Shown here: in pieces, positions 9,392 to 18,913 of the stretch
How positions within the stretch are numbered: the first letter of the stretch is position 1
Layout: each line of letters opens with the position of its first letter
Source of the DNA: Flavobacteriales bacterium
Lineage (GTDB): Bacteria; Bacteroidota; Bacteroidia; Flavobacteriales_D; Parvicellaceae
Reading direction: 5' to 3'
Length of the DNA stretch: 64,000 nucleotides
Assembly: GCA_025210295.1 (NCBI GenBank)
Contig: JAOASC010000033.1
Span: forward strand, 1-64,000
Translations under genes and position numbers: made by a program
The notes under the pieces: generated by a model
Database searches by the model: none
Told to the model about the DNA's origin: nothing
Seen by the model: the letters and a program-made list of their open reading frames with translations, nothing else

Positions 9392-10525
9392 ATGAAAATT
9401 GTAATCAATACAAGACTTTTAATTAAAGATAAACTGGAAGGAATTGGTTGGTTTACATTCGAAACGTTAAAAAGAATTACCCAAGCACATCCTGAACATC
9501 AATTTTATTTTTTATTCGATCGGAAATATGATGCTTCTTTTATTTTTTCGGATAACATTACTCCAGTAGTTTTATCACCACAAGCAAGACATCCTATTTT
9601 ATTTAAAATATGGTTTAACTGGTCTGTACATCGCTTTCTAAAAAAAATTAATGCCGATTTATTTGTATCACCTGATGGTTATTTGAGTTTACCAACAAAA
9701 GTCCCTCAAGTCGCTGTAATGCACGACTTAAACTTTGAGCATTATCCTGAATTTTTACCCAAGCATATTACAAAGTATTATACCACTTATTTTCCGCTAT
9801 TTGCAAAAAAAGCAACTAAAATAATTACTGTTTCCCATTTTTCTAAGCAAGACATTGTGAATCAATATGGTATTAATCCTCAAAAAATAGCTGTTGTTTA
9901 CAATGGTATCAATCAACGCTTTGCTCCTTTAAATGTTGATTTACAAAATCAGATTAGGAAACAATATACCAATGGCGCTCCTTTTTTTATTTATGTTGGT
10001 TCCCTTAATCCTAGAAAAAATATTGAAAATACATTAAGAGCCTTTGATCTCTTCAAAAAACAAAACAATACGAATCATAAATTTGTTATAGTTGGAGAAA
10101 AATTATGGAGTAATAAATCCATTGAAGCTTGTTATAACAGTTTAGAATACCAAGCGGATATCTTGTTTACAGGAAGGCTATTTAATGAAGATTTAGGCCA
10201 TTTATTGGCTTCGGCTGCTGCCCTACTCTATATTTCTTATTTTGAAGGTTTTGGAATACCAATTATAGAAGCTATGCAATGTGGTACCCCCGTAATAACA
10301 AGTACCCAGACAAGTTTACCAGAAGTAGCAGGAGATGCTGCTATCCTATGTGATCCCAATGCTATTGATACCATTGCTCAACAAATGAATAATATTCTCG
10401 ATGATCAATTACGTTCTCAATATATTAACAAGGGCTTCGAAAATGCTAAAAGATTTAATTGGGATACTACAGCTACCGAATTATGGAGTGCTATTGAAGC
10501 AGTCTTAAAAACGCTCAAAAAATAG
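9392..10525 (+). CDS. Family 4-type glycosyltransferase (GT-B)
   Basis: A GT-B glycosyltransferase of 377 residues. The C-terminal domain shows FIYVGSLNPRKN (about 196-207) and the EX7E motif EGFGIPIIE followed by AMQCGTPVITS, which bind and position the nucleotide-sugar donor. The N-terminal domain has VAVMHDLNFEHYPEF. The acceptor cannot be told from sequence; cell-surface polysaccharide or lipopolysaccharide is likely for an isolated member. No membrane segment. It is the last gene of the cotransporter run. Confidence 0.9.
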   Translation: MKIVINTRLLIKDKLEGIGWFTFETLKRITQAHPEHQFYFLFDRKYDASFIFSDNITPVVLSPQARHPILFKIWFNWSVHRFLKKINADLFVSPDGYLSLPTKVPQVAVMHDLNFEHYPEFLPKHITKYYTTYFPLFAKKATKIITVSHFSKQDIVNQYGINPQKIAVVYNGINQRFAPLNVDLQNQIRKQYTNGAPFFIYVGSLNPRKNIENTLRAFDLFKKQNNTNHKFVIVGEKLWSNKSIEACYNSLEYQADILFTGRLFNEDLGHLLASAAALLYISYFEGFGIPIIEAMQCGTPVITSTQTSLPEVAGDAAILCDPNAIDTIAQQMNNILDDQLRSQYINKGFENAKRFNWDTTATELWSAIEAVLKTLKK

Positions 10526-10630
10526 AGAACTGGAAAAGTTTCCCTAATATACCTATTAGCTAATAGCTCGAAATAAGTTCTTTATCAAATATATAGACCT
10601 ATTCAACCCTATTCAAAAAACTGACAACAA

Positions 10631-10667
10631 TATAATTTTATATTTATCCTGTAATCATAAAATTATA
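10631..10667. promoter_or_regulatory. 11-bp perfect inverted repeat in front of the Lrp-type gene
   Basis: TATAATTTTAT at 10631-10641 is the exact reverse complement of ATAAAATTATA at 10657-10667, with 15 bp between. The right arm ends 4 bp before the ATG at 10672. Lrp/AsnC regulators commonly repress themselves through such A/T-rich dyads, so this is a candidate auto-operator. A/T richness lowers the weight of the symmetry. Confidence 0.5.
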
Positions 10668-10671
10668 TTCT

Positions 10672-11154
10672 ATGAAGTTGGACAAAATAGACTTAAGTAT
10701 TTTAAAGGAATTACAAAAAAATAGTAAAATAACAAATATTGAACTAAGTAAAAAGATAGGATTATCTGCTGCTCCAACTTTAGGAAGAGTTCAAAAACTG
10801 GAAAAAAATGGTTTAATTAAAAGCTACCATGCAAAAATTAATGCTGCTAAATTAGGATTAGGATTAACTGCTTTAATTCATGTTTCTTTAATCAAACAGA
10901 TAGGAAATACAGTTGAAAACTTTTCTAAAAAAGTCATTAATATTGATGAAATTATTGAATGTTTACAACTCACCGGAAAATTTGACTATCAACTCAAAGT
11001 AATGGTAAAAGATATTCAATCTTTTGAATACTTTTTAGCCAATAAACTCAATCAATTTGATGAAATAAGTAAGATACATACCTCAATCATACTTTCTTCA
11101 ATTAAGCAAAATTCAATTATCCCAATAGATTATAAAAGCGACTATATTTTATAA
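10672..11154 (+). CDS. Lrp/AsnC family transcriptional regulator
   Basis: A 160-residue feast/famine regulator. Residues about 1-60 form the helix-turn-helix (LDKIDLSILKELQKNSKITNIELSKKIGLS, then VQKLEKNGLIKSYHA). Residues about 70-150 are the RAM effector/oligomerisation domain, with LQLTGKFDYQLKVMVKDI, which usually binds an amino acid. It stands alone behind a dyad, and its 3' end overlaps the convergent gene by 6 bp. Which amino acid it senses cannot be read from the sequence. Confidence 0.93.
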   Translation: MKLDKIDLSILKELQKNSKITNIELSKKIGLSAAPTLGRVQKLEKNGLIKSYHAKINAAKLGLGLTALIHVSLIKQIGNTVENFSKKVINIDEIIECLQLTGKFDYQLKVMVKDIQSFEYFLANKLNQFDEISKIHTSIILSSIKQNSIIPIDYKSDYIL

Positions 11155-11889
11155 AAATCTACGTTTAACTAAATCCATAAACTTTTGAGCGGAAACGCCA
11201 TTGATATCCCAATTATAGTTGTATTTTAAATTATTATTGATGTATTCATCTGCTTCAATAAAAGCTGAAAAATTATTAATGGTTTCTATAGCCTCTTTAT
11301 ATTTTTCATTTTCTCCTTCAAATAAATCGTTCATAAACAAAAACTTTTGGTTTAATCCAATTGCTTTTGTTAAGTCTTTTATTGGTTGTTGACTCAATCT
11401 ATCTGCTAGAGTAGGTTGTTCTGCATTGGATGAAAATTTATCATTAATAGAAATAGAATGATCTTTCTTTTCTTCTTCTTGTTCAACCTTTTCTTCCTGA
11501 ATTGGAGATTCTGGAGTAAAAGCAGGCTCTTCTTTTATTTCTTGTTCTATTTCAAATAGAGGTTGTTGTTCACCAATCGACTTACGAACAGCTTCTATAT
11601 GGTTTTCAACTTTTATTGCATCAATTAAGTTCGTTTGATTAGGGTGAATTCCATCTGGTTCCTCGGTTGTTGAAAAATCAAATTTTAACCCTCTATCTTC
11701 TTCTTTTTTAACACTTCTTTCTATCGCTAAATAATGTAATATCGCTATTCGTTCATGTATATTTCGCGCATCATCTAATAGTGAATATAAATCGGCAACA
11801 GATAAATTTCCGTTTTCTAAAGCTTCTAAATTATTAGCCAATGAATTCACTAACTTTTTTAAATTTCTATACTCGTTATTATTATTCAT
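11149..11889 (-). CDS. Uncharacterised cytosolic protein with acidic linker
   Basis: A 246-residue protein of a kind seen in Bacteroidota but without a function I can name. The N-terminal 75 residues are helical (EYRNLKKLVNSLANNLEALENG; DDARNIHERIAILHYLAIERSV). An acidic Glu/Pro-rich linker spans about residues 115-165, and the C-terminal 80 residues form a second helical domain (LFEGENEKYKEAIETINNF). I chose the ATG at 11889 over a TTG at 11928, because the extra 13 residues are atypical. It converges on the Lrp gene and is divergent from tdk. Confidence 0.72.
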   Translation of the reverse strand: MNNNNEYRNLKKLVNSLANNLEALENGNLSVADLYSLLDDARNIHERIAILHYLAIERSVKKEEDRGLKFDFSTTEEPDGIHPNQTNLIDAIKVENHIEAVRKSIGEQQPLFEIEQEIKEEPAFTPESPIQEEKVEQEEEKKDHSISINDKFSSNAEQPTLADRLSQQPIKDLTKAIGLNQKFLFMNDLFEGENEKYKEAIETINNFSAFIEADEYINNNLKYNYNWDINGVSAQKFMDLVKRRFL

Positions 11890-12011
11890 GTTAAAAAATT
11901 GTTGAAAATATGACCCAAATTTCAACAATTAAATGATGCTATATTTAGTACCTTTAGCGAACTTATTAACAGAAGTTATTTAATGTCTAATCCTAATAAT
12001 TAAAATAAACA

Positions 12012-12590
12012 GTGTTTTTAGAACAAAAAGGAAGTAAAAAAAAACAAAAAGGTTGGATAGAAGTTGTTTGTGGTTCAATGTTTTCTGGTAAAACTGAAGA
12101 ATTAATTAGACGTTTAAAACGTGCAGAATTTGCAAAATTAAATGTTGAAATTTTTAAACCTTCTGTTGATATTCGCTATGACGAAAATGATGTAGTAAGT
12201 CACCAAGGTACTACTATTCGCTCAACTCCAGTTCCTGCTTCTGAAAATATTTTACTGTTGGCAAACGATGTTGATGTAGTTGGAATTGATGAGGCACAAT
12301 TTTTCGATGATCAATTACCAATGGTTTGTGAACAATTGGCTAATTCTGGTATTCGAGTAATTGTAGCAGGATTAGATATGGATTTTGCTGGTAAACCTTT
12401 TGGTCCAATCCCTGCGCTTTTAGCAAAAGCAGAGTACGTTACTAAAGTTCATGCTATTTGTATGACTTGTGGTGACTTGGCTCAATTTTCTCATCGTAAA
12501 ATAGCGGATGAAAAATTAGTTTTGTTAGGCGAGGTGGATGAATATGAACCACTTTGTAGAAAGTGTTATACTGAAGCTACCAAGGCGTAA
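12012..12590 (+). CDS. tdk: Thymidine kinase
   Basis: Type II thymidine kinase (192 residues) that phosphorylates thymidine in the salvage pathway. The Walker A loop GSMFSGKT is at residues 21-28, the DEAQFF Walker B region near 94-99, and [13 protein letters not shown] is the lasso/nucleoside-site segment. Two zinc Cys pairs (CMTCG and CRKC) are present near the C-terminus. The start is GTG at 12012: it yields the normal MFLE N-terminus and no ATG is available before the Walker loop. Confidence 0.95.
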   Translation: MFLEQKGSKKKQKGWIEVVCGSMFSGKTEELIRRLKRAEFAKLNVEIFKPSVDIRYDENDVVSHQGTTIRSTPVPASENILLLANDVDVVGIDEAQFFDDQLPMVCEQLANSGIRVIVAGLDMDFAGKPFGPIPALLAKAEYVTKVHAICMTCGDLAQFSHRKIADEKLVLLGEVDEYEPLCRKCYTEATKA

Positions 12591-12638
12591 TTTGTACCAA
12601 ATAAGAGTTTTTATAATTATACTTCATAAAGTTTAATT

Positions 12639-13559
12639 ATGAAACAAACTATTCTTACTTTAATTTTTCTTACAGGATTAAGTGTTAGCGCTCAAGTTAA
12701 CAATACTTTTGGTTATTCTTTTCAAGAACAGAATTGTGGTATCATTACAGATGAACTAACTGCTGAAATTACAACTAAAGTTCTTTACAATGCTCAACCA
12801 GATGGTTATATCGTTACATACACTACTTCCTTTATAGGTAACACTGTTGTTGATGTTGAAAACTTAATGAATAAAAAAATAGATAGTTTAACTAGAAAGG
12901 TAAAAAAAATAGGAATAGAAAAAGAAGCTATTGCCATTGACATTCAAGAATTTGATCCTATTTTTTCTATCAAAAATACAACAGAATATCCCGAAGGGTA
13001 TAAGGTATCACTTAACTTAAATTTTAAACTAAAAGATTATAATAAAATTAGCCGATTAACTCAGATTTGCCTAGCGTATAACATCTACGATATCGTAGGG
13101 ATCCAGCCATTTATTAATAATACAAAACCTATCGATGATTCCTTGGCTCTAAAATCAATAGAACTGTTAAATGCTAAAAAGGAACTGTGTAAAAAATTAT
13201 CATGGAGTTTTACTGGTGGCCATGCTGAATTCTCAAAATGTAAAAATGTTTTTTATCCAGATGAGCATTATTTAAAAACAACGCTAAAGAATAATTCTTT
13301 ATTTCACCACAATTTATCTCAAAATTCTACAATTAATCTCCATAGAAACTTAGATGTAAATGTTTACAATAACCTTAATTTAAAAGATGTTGATTATATT
13401 TACAATTCAGAAATTACTGTACCAGTAATACAGTTTGTTTACCAAATCAATTACAAATACATCAAAACTAAACCTAAAGAAAAAGAGGATAACATTAAAG
13501 AAAAAAAGTCGTTCTATATTCTTGATAAAGAAGGAAATCTTACCAAATTAAAACTCTAA
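12639..13559 (+). CDS. Uncharacterised secreted protein
   Basis: A 306-residue protein with a clear signal peptide (about residues 1-18, ending SVSAQ). The mature part is mixed alpha/beta with a lysine-rich C-terminus. No domain is recognised. It is likely periplasmic or outer-membrane-associated. It lies 48 bp after tdk and only 3 bp before murF-alr, so it is probably transcribed with the latter. Confidence 0.72.
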   Translation: MKQTILTLIFLTGLSVSAQVNNTFGYSFQEQNCGIITDELTAEITTKVLYNAQPDGYIVTYTTSFIGNTVVDVENLMNKKIDSLTRKVKKIGIEKEAIAIDIQEFDPIFSIKNTTEYPEGYKVSLNLNFKLKDYNKISRLTQICLAYNIYDIVGIQPFINNTKPIDDSLALKSIELLNAKKELCKKLSWSFTGGHAEFSKCKNVFYPDEHYLKTTLKNNSLFHHNLSQNSTINLHRNLDVNVYNNLNLKDVDYIYNSEITVPVIQFVYQINYKYIKTKPKEKEDNIKEKKSFYILDKEGNLTKLKL

Positions 13560-13562
13560 CGT

Positions 13563-15953
13563 TTGAATTTAAACTATACCATATCTACAATAACAAAAGC
13601 AATTGAAGGAAGTTGTAATTTGAACTCTAAACAGCTTATCCAAACTATTTTTATTGATAGTAGAAGTTATTTTGACCCTGATACTTCTTTATTTATTGCT
13701 TTAGAAGGTAAACAACATAATGGTCATGATTACATCAATGAACTTTACCAAAAAGGATTAAGGAATTTTGTAGTTGATCAAACTTATACTAATGAAACAC
13801 TAACTGACGCTATTTTTATTCGGGTTAAAGATACTTTAGAAGCTTTACAAAAATTGGCATTTTTTCATAGAAAACAGTTTGATATACCAACCATTGCTAT
13901 TACAGGAAGTAATGGTAAAACCATTATCAAAGAATGGCTCTATCATTACCTCAGGCATGCGTATAATATTGTTAGAAGTCCTAAGAGCTATAATTCTCAG
14001 GTAGGTGTCCCGCTTTCACTATTTCAAATTAAAAAAGAGCATACCTTAGCCATTTTTGAAGCAGGTGTTTCTAAACCTGGAGAAATGGAAAAATTACAAC
14101 AACTGATTATACCTGATTATGGTATATTGAGCAATATTGGTACAGCACATTTAGAAAATTTTGAATCCATTGAACAATTAAAATTAGAAAAAGAAAAATT
14201 GTTTCAAACAGTAAAATGGTACCACAGTTATGAAACTAACCATCAAAAGGAAACAGCTATTCTTGTTCATTCGATAACAGTTGATCAGTTTACTACTCAT
14301 TTTACAGTTGAATATAAAGCTCAACAACATCCATTTTCTATACCATTTACAGATCAGGCTTCCATAGAAAATAGCATTACTTGTATTTGTTTTCTAATCA
14401 AGTTTGGAATTGAAATTCCTCATTTAATTGAACAATCTAAAACATTACCATCAATTGCTTTTCGATTAGAAAGCCAAAAGGGAATCAACAATAATATTAT
14501 CATTCGTGATAATTACAATTCTAATTTAACAGCATTAACAATAGCATTAGACTATTTGGAACGATTTAAGAATCAGGATCAACTCGTTATTCTTACTGAT
14601 TTACTACAAGATAAAATTCAATCAGACCACCTTTACCAACAAGTTGCTGAGTTAATTAATCAACGAAATTTATCCGAATTTATAGGAATTGGTCCCAATT
14701 TAATACAATATCAAACATGGTTTAAAAAAGGACGATTTTATCAAAGTGTGGACGATTTTATTTCAGATTTTGAACTTCATAAAATTAAAAACACAAGCAT
14801 TCTTATTAAGGGCAGTTATCAATTTCAGTTGGATAAAATTAATGCTAACCTAGTCCAAAAAACCCATCAAACTACCCTTGAAATTAATTTATCTGCTTTA
14901 TCCAATAATATCAAACATTTTAAAAATAAGATTGATTCAAATACTCTTTTAATGGGGATGGTTAAAGCTTTTGGATATGGTACTGGTAGTAAGGAAATAG
15001 GAACAATTCTTCAACACTCAAAAATAGATTATTTAGGAGTAGCTTATACAGATGAGGGCGTTGATTTAAGAAATCAAAAAATTACATTACCTATAGTTGT
15101 AATGAATATGGAAGACTATTCCTTTGAAGATATTATTCAATATCAGCTGGAACCTTCAATCTATTCTCTGGAGCAACTGGAACGTTTTATTAAGTTTTTA
15201 ATTGATAAAAAACTTAAAAGTTATCCTATCCATTTAAAGCTAGATACTGGAATGTATCGACTGGGATTTCTAGAAAATGATATTCAAATTCTAATTGATA
15301 CGATCATCAATCAACCTGAAATATATGTTAAAGGTATTTTTAGCCACTTAGCAGCTGCTGACGATCGTAATGAAAAAGCGTTTACCTTTCATCAAATTAA
15401 ATTATTCGATCAATTCAGTCATCAAATTGAAACCGCTATTGGATACAAAACCATCAAGCACATTTTAAATTCTTCTGGAATAGAAAATTATCCTGACTAT
15501 CAATATCAAATGGTTCGATTAGGAGTGGGAATGTATGGAGTTTCAACTCAAGAAAATTTAGAAATTGTTGGAACACTTAAAACCAAAATATCTCAAATAA
15601 AATTAGTCAAAGCAGGGAGTTCTATTGGTTATGGAAGAAGTCAATTTGTTAAAAAAGATACTTTAATTGGTATCATTCCAATTGGATATGCTGATGGGTT
15701 TAGACGTTCTTTAAGTAATGGTGTAGGGAGTGTATGGTTCAAAAATAATTTAGTACCAGTTATTGGAAGAATATCGATGGATATGACGATGATTGATTTG
15801 TCTTCTATTACAGATGTAAAAATAGGTGATGAAGTTGAAATATTTGGAAAGAATCGCCCCATAGAAGAACTGGCCCAGCAACTTGATACCATTCCCTATG
15901 AAATATTAACTTCTGTTTCTAATAGAGTTGTTCGTACATACATTGAAGAATAA
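13563..15953 (+). CDS. Fused UDP-MurNAc-tripeptide:D-Ala-D-Ala ligase / alanine racemase
   Basis: A bifunctional cell-wall enzyme, a fusion typical of Bacteroidota. Residues about 1-430 are MurF, adding D-Ala-D-Ala to the muropeptide precursor, with the ATP loop ITGSNGKT near residues 112-119. Residues about 440-796 are a PLP-dependent alanine racemase making D-Ala. The PLP lysine is K468 in MVKAFGYG, MYRLGF and GVGMYGVS follow, and the catalytic-Tyr motif is PIGYADGF. The MurF half keeps the loop but some motifs are diverged (RDNYNSN in place of the usual DxYNAN), so ligase activity is likely, not certain. Start TTG at 13563, 3 bp after the previous stop. It borders the proposed origin. Confidence 0.9.
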   Translation: MNLNYTISTITKAIEGSCNLNSKQLIQTIFIDSRSYFDPDTSLFIALEGKQHNGHDYINELYQKGLRNFVVDQTYTNETLTDAIFIRVKDTLEALQKLAFFHRKQFDIPTIAITGSNGKTIIKEWLYHYLRHAYNIVRSPKSYNSQVGVPLSLFQIKKEHTLAIFEAGVSKPGEMEKLQQLIIPDYGILSNIGTAHLENFESIEQLKLEKEKLFQTVKWYHSYETNHQKETAILVHSITVDQFTTHFTVEYKAQQHPFSIPFTDQASIENSITCICFLIKFGIEIPHLIEQSKTLPSIAFRLESQKGINNNIIIRDNYNSNLTALTIALDYLERFKNQDQLVILTDLLQDKIQSDHLYQQVAELINQRNLSEFIGIGPNLIQYQTWFKKGRFYQSVDDFISDFELHKIKNTSILIKGSYQFQLDKINANLVQKTHQTTLEINLSALSNNIKHFKNKIDSNTLLMGMVKAFGYGTGSKEIGTILQHSKIDYLGVAYTDEGVDLRNQKITLPIVVMNMEDYSFEDIIQYQLEPSIYSLEQLERFIKFLIDKKLKSYPIHLKLDTGMYRLGFLENDIQILIDTIINQPEIYVKGIFSHLAAADDRNEKAFTFHQIKLFDQFSHQIETAIGYKTIKHILNSSGIENYPDYQYQMVRLGVGMYGVSTQENLEIVGTLKTKISQIKLVKAGSSIGYGRSQFVKKDTLIGIIPIGYADGFRRSLSNGVGSVWFKNNLVPVIGRISMDMTMIDLSSITDVKIGDEVEIFGKNRPIEELAQQLDTIPYEILTSVSNRVVRTYIEE

Positions 15954-16398
15954 TATTGTTTGGTGTACTTTAATTCACCTTTTATTATACCTCATAAACT
16001 GCTATTTAAAATAAATATTATGAATTATACGTTTAATTAATTCGTTAATAAATAGTTACAAGGTTATTAACAAGATTAGGCATGGTGATTGTATAAACTG
16101 TTAATAACTGTGAATAAAAAGTAAAAAATAAATCTTGTTTAATTCAATTAATAATCCAGCTATAAAAACTTTTAATATAACTACTATAACTTATCAAAAC
16201 TTTAAGTAAAATAAATAACAGGTTATACACAGTAAATTTGTAATTTTGAATAGTATATTTATTAACTGTTCATTATTTAAAAACTGTTTATTGAAATTGT
16301 TAATAACTCTATAACTCATTTAATTTTCAGCTTATTAAAGCTAAGGCAAATGTTAATTAAATGTTTATTTATTTTAATAAAAGATAAAAACAAACACA
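15954..16398. other. oriC: Candidate chromosomal replication origin (oriC)
   Basis: This 445-bp intergenic stretch has no credible gene and is very A/T-rich. Two sites match the DnaA box TTATnCACA: 16109-16117 (minus strand, TTATTCACA) and 16223-16231 (plus strand, TTATACACA). Three exact TTATTAACA sites lie at 16064-16072 (+), 16099-16107 (-) and 16298-16306 (-), with near matches at 16043-16051 and 16259-16267. Hand counts show plus-strand genes shifting from neutral or C-rich on the left to strongly G-rich on the right. Three parS-like sites lie 4-5 kb to the right. Together this fits an origin; dnaA itself is not in the window. Confidence 0.68.
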
Positions 16399-17988
16399 TT
16401 GAAGAAAAGATTTACAACATATCAACATGCTAATAACAATAGTAAAAATTTTAAATTAAATTCTTTTTTTTATTTTTTAGTATTGATTGTTTATAACGTA
16501 GGTTTTGGATTTTTTCAAAATTTTAATGCTCAAGAAAAAATTGATCCAAATGGATACAATGTATTCTATTTTGAAAATTCTGATGTCAAGAGTAGTGAAG
16601 GATATTTGGAGAATGGAAAACCAAATCACTACTGGAAGACCTATTATGAAAATGGTAATTTGAAAACAGAAGGAAACAGAAAAGTGTTTCGTTTAGATAG
16701 CACCTGGAAATTTTATCGCGAAAATGGTTCTCTTGAAAAAGAAATTAGCTACGCTAATGATATCAAAGAAGGCCCAACCAATTATTATGATAGTTTAGGT
16801 CATCTAATTAAAATGGAGCAATTTTCTGAAAATTTAAAGAGTGGGGTAGCTAAGACCTATTATCCATCGGGTAAAATTAAAGAAGTTTATACCAATAAGG
16901 AAAACAAAAAAAATGGTGAACTTCGATTGTTTTCCGAAGATAGTTTGTTGATTAGAATAGCGAACTATGAAAATGGCTTTTTAAGAAATGAAGAATTGAT
17001 CAATCGTTTTGATGAAGCTGGAAACAAAAATGGAGTTTGGAAAGAGTTTTATGCTAATGGAAAAGTAAAATGGGAGGGAAAATATTTACATGGAAAATTA
17101 AATGGTGTAGTTAAGGAGTATAAAAAGTCTGGAGGTTTAAAAGAATTAGTAAAGTTTGAAAATGGTCAATTAAATGAAAAAGCAGAAGAAGCAATATTTA
17201 TTGAATTAAAACAAAAAGTAAACGCTGATGGAAGTTTATTAGTGGGAGGATATAAAGAAAATAAAAAACATGGGATTTTCAGATTATATGATTCTACCGA
17301 TGTATTACTAAATAGTTTTGTTTATGATAGAGGAGTTTTATTAGCAGAAGGTTTATTAGATTCATCAGGTTTAAAACAAAAAACGTGGAAATATTATTAC
17401 AACAATAAACAATTAAAATCTACTGGTAATTACGTAGATGGTAAAAAAGATGGGGAATGGATATTTTATCACAAGAATGGAGTAGTTCAGCAAAAAGGAA
17501 AATATGGTAAAGGTTTAGCTGAAGGTTTTTGGCAATGGTGGTATGATAATAAACAATTACACCGAGAAGAAACATTTAGGAGAGGGAAAGAAGATGGAGA
17601 AGTAATCGAATATGATACCCTTGGAAATGTTTTAACACATGGTGAATTTATTGATGGATTAAGAGAAGGAAAATGGCTTTACCATGTCAATGATCATCGA
17701 GAGGAGGGAGAATTTCGTGATGATTTAAAGCACGGTATTTGGCAAACTTTTTATAGCAATAATAAATTAGCTTTTAAAGGAGAATATATTAATGGTTTAG
17801 CTATTGAAAAGCATAAATATTATCATCCAAATGGTAAGTTGCATTGGGTAGGAGAATATTCCGCAGGATTTAAAGATGGAGAATGGAAAGAGTATAATGA
17901 GGAAGGCGTCTTAATATTTTCTATTGAATATGATCGGGGAAATGAAATAAAAATTGATGGATTTAAAATAAAGCCAATAAAAGACTAA
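16399..17988 (+). CDS. MORN-repeat (YwqK-like) exported protein
   Basis: A 529-residue protein with about a dozen MORN_2-type repeats of the pattern GxWKxYYENGxLKxxGxYxxGKxxG, from about residue 55 to 515. Such repeats make a beta-strand ribbon. Residues about 20-45 are hydrophobic and end in FNAQ, a signal peptide, so the repeats lie outside the cytoplasm. Related proteins are often labelled antitoxin-like by database name, but no toxin partner is visible. The start is TTG at 16399; no ATG fits before the signal peptide. It is the first gene right of the proposed origin. Confidence 0.82.
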   Translation: MKKRFTTYQHANNNSKNFKLNSFFYFLVLIVYNVGFGFFQNFNAQEKIDPNGYNVFYFENSDVKSSEGYLENGKPNHYWKTYYENGNLKTEGNRKVFRLDSTWKFYRENGSLEKEISYANDIKEGPTNYYDSLGHLIKMEQFSENLKSGVAKTYYPSGKIKEVYTNKENKKNGELRLFSEDSLLIRIANYENGFLRNEELINRFDEAGNKNGVWKEFYANGKVKWEGKYLHGKLNGVVKEYKKSGGLKELVKFENGQLNEKAEEAIFIELKQKVNADGSLLVGGYKENKKHGIFRLYDSTDVLLNSFVYDRGVLLAEGLLDSSGLKQKTWKYYYNNKQLKSTGNYVDGKKDGEWIFYHKNGVVQQKGKYGKGLAEGFWQWWYDNKQLHREETFRRGKEDGEVIEYDTLGNVLTHGEFIDGLREGKWLYHVNDHREEGEFRDDLKHGIWQTFYSNNKLAFKGEYINGLAIEKHKYYHPNGKLHWVGEYSAGFKDGEWKEYNEEGVLIFSIEYDRGNEIKIDGFKIKPIKD

Positions 17989-18034
17989 CTTATTAATTTT
18001 GACAAATTTATGATAATTTGTGCATAATAATTAT

Positions 18035-18042
18035 TACCTTTG
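18035..18042 (+). promoter_or_regulatory. Candidate -7 element (TACCTTTG) of the LytTR regulator gene
   Basis: TACCTTTG fits TAnnTTTG and lies 43 bp before the ATG at 18086. A TTTG at 18017-18020 is 14 bp upstream, shorter than the usual spacing of about 19-22 bp. Confidence 0.5.
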
Positions 18043-18085
18043 CTAAGTTTAAATAATTAAAATCATCGTTAAAAATAATAGATTA

Positions 18086-18835
18086 ATGAGTAAAGCAAAC
18101 ATATTGGTCGTAGAAGATGAAAGTATTGTCTCTAAAGATATTCAATTAAGCTTAAAAAAATTAGGGTATAATGTAATAGGTTCTGCAACCACTGGAGCTA
18201 AAGCTATAGAAATGGCTTTAGAGCTACAGCCAGACATTATTTTAATGGACATTATGCTTAAGGGAGATATTAATGGTATTAGAGCTACTAAAAGAATTCA
18301 AACAAGAGCAAATATCCCAGTAATATATTTGACTGCTTACGCTGATGAGAACACATTAGAACGTGCTAAGGTAACACAGCCTTATGGTTATATTATTAAA
18401 CCGTTTAAGGAAATCGATCTACAAACTTCTATCGAAATGGCTTTGTATAAGCATAAGAAGCAATTAGAGATTTTAGATGATAGAGACCGTTTGTATAGTA
18501 TTGTTAATAATGAGTCAGTAGATTATATCTTTGTTAAGAATAATACACAACTAATCAAATTGAAAGCTGAAGATGTCTTGTATATTGAAGCTTTGAAAGA
18601 TTATGTGAATATTGTAACAATTGAAAAGAAATACATGATTCATTCGACAATGAAGGCTATCAATGAAAAAATGCCATCAAGAGATTATGTAAGAATTCAT
18701 CGTTCGTACATTGTTAGAATGGAGAAAATCAATAAGATAGATCATGCTGATTTATACATGGAGGGAGTAGATAAAGCTTTCCCAATTGGAGGATCTTATA
18801 GAGCAGATTTGTTAAGAAAAATTAATTTAATTTAA
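18086..18835 (+). CDS. LytTR-family response regulator
   Basis: A two-component response regulator of 249 residues. The receiver domain (residues about 4-120) has the acidic pocket E10/D11, phospho-acceptor D55 in LMDIML, and Lys in YIIKPFK. The C-terminal LytTR DNA-binding domain (about 150-247) shows EDVLYIEALKDYVNIVT and RDYVRIHRSYIVRMEKI. No histidine kinase is next to it, so it is an orphan here. It ends in a strong hairpin terminator. Confidence 0.93.
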   Translation: MSKANILVVEDESIVSKDIQLSLKKLGYNVIGSATTGAKAIEMALELQPDIILMDIMLKGDINGIRATKRIQTRANIPVIYLTAYADENTLERAKVTQPYGYIIKPFKEIDLQTSIEMALYKHKKQLEILDDRDRLYSIVNNESVDYIFVKNNTQLIKLKAEDVLYIEALKDYVNIVTIEKKYMIHSTMKAINEKMPSRDYVRIHRSYIVRMEKINKIDHADLYMEGVDKAFPIGGSYRADLLRKINLI

Positions 18836-18870
18836 TTCACATACTAAATAGCTTAAATAATAGTATTTTT

Positions 18871-18905
18871 AAAGGAAGTTTCGAAAGAGACTTCCTTTTT
18901 TATTT
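18871..18905 (+). terminator. Rho-independent terminator after the LytTR regulator
   Basis: The arms AAAGGAAGTTTC (18871-18882) and GAGACTTCCTTT (18887-18898) pair around a GAAA tetraloop, with one G-T wobble, and run into a T tract. The aroG-type ATG at 18914 follows by only about 10 bases, so the hairpin could also influence that gene. Confidence 0.88.
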
Positions 18906-18913
18906 GATAGCAT

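Noticed and set aside
15954..16398. Short open frames or an RNA gene in the proposed origin
   Set aside because: No start with a plausible product longer than a few dozen codons and no tRNA-like cloverleaf.
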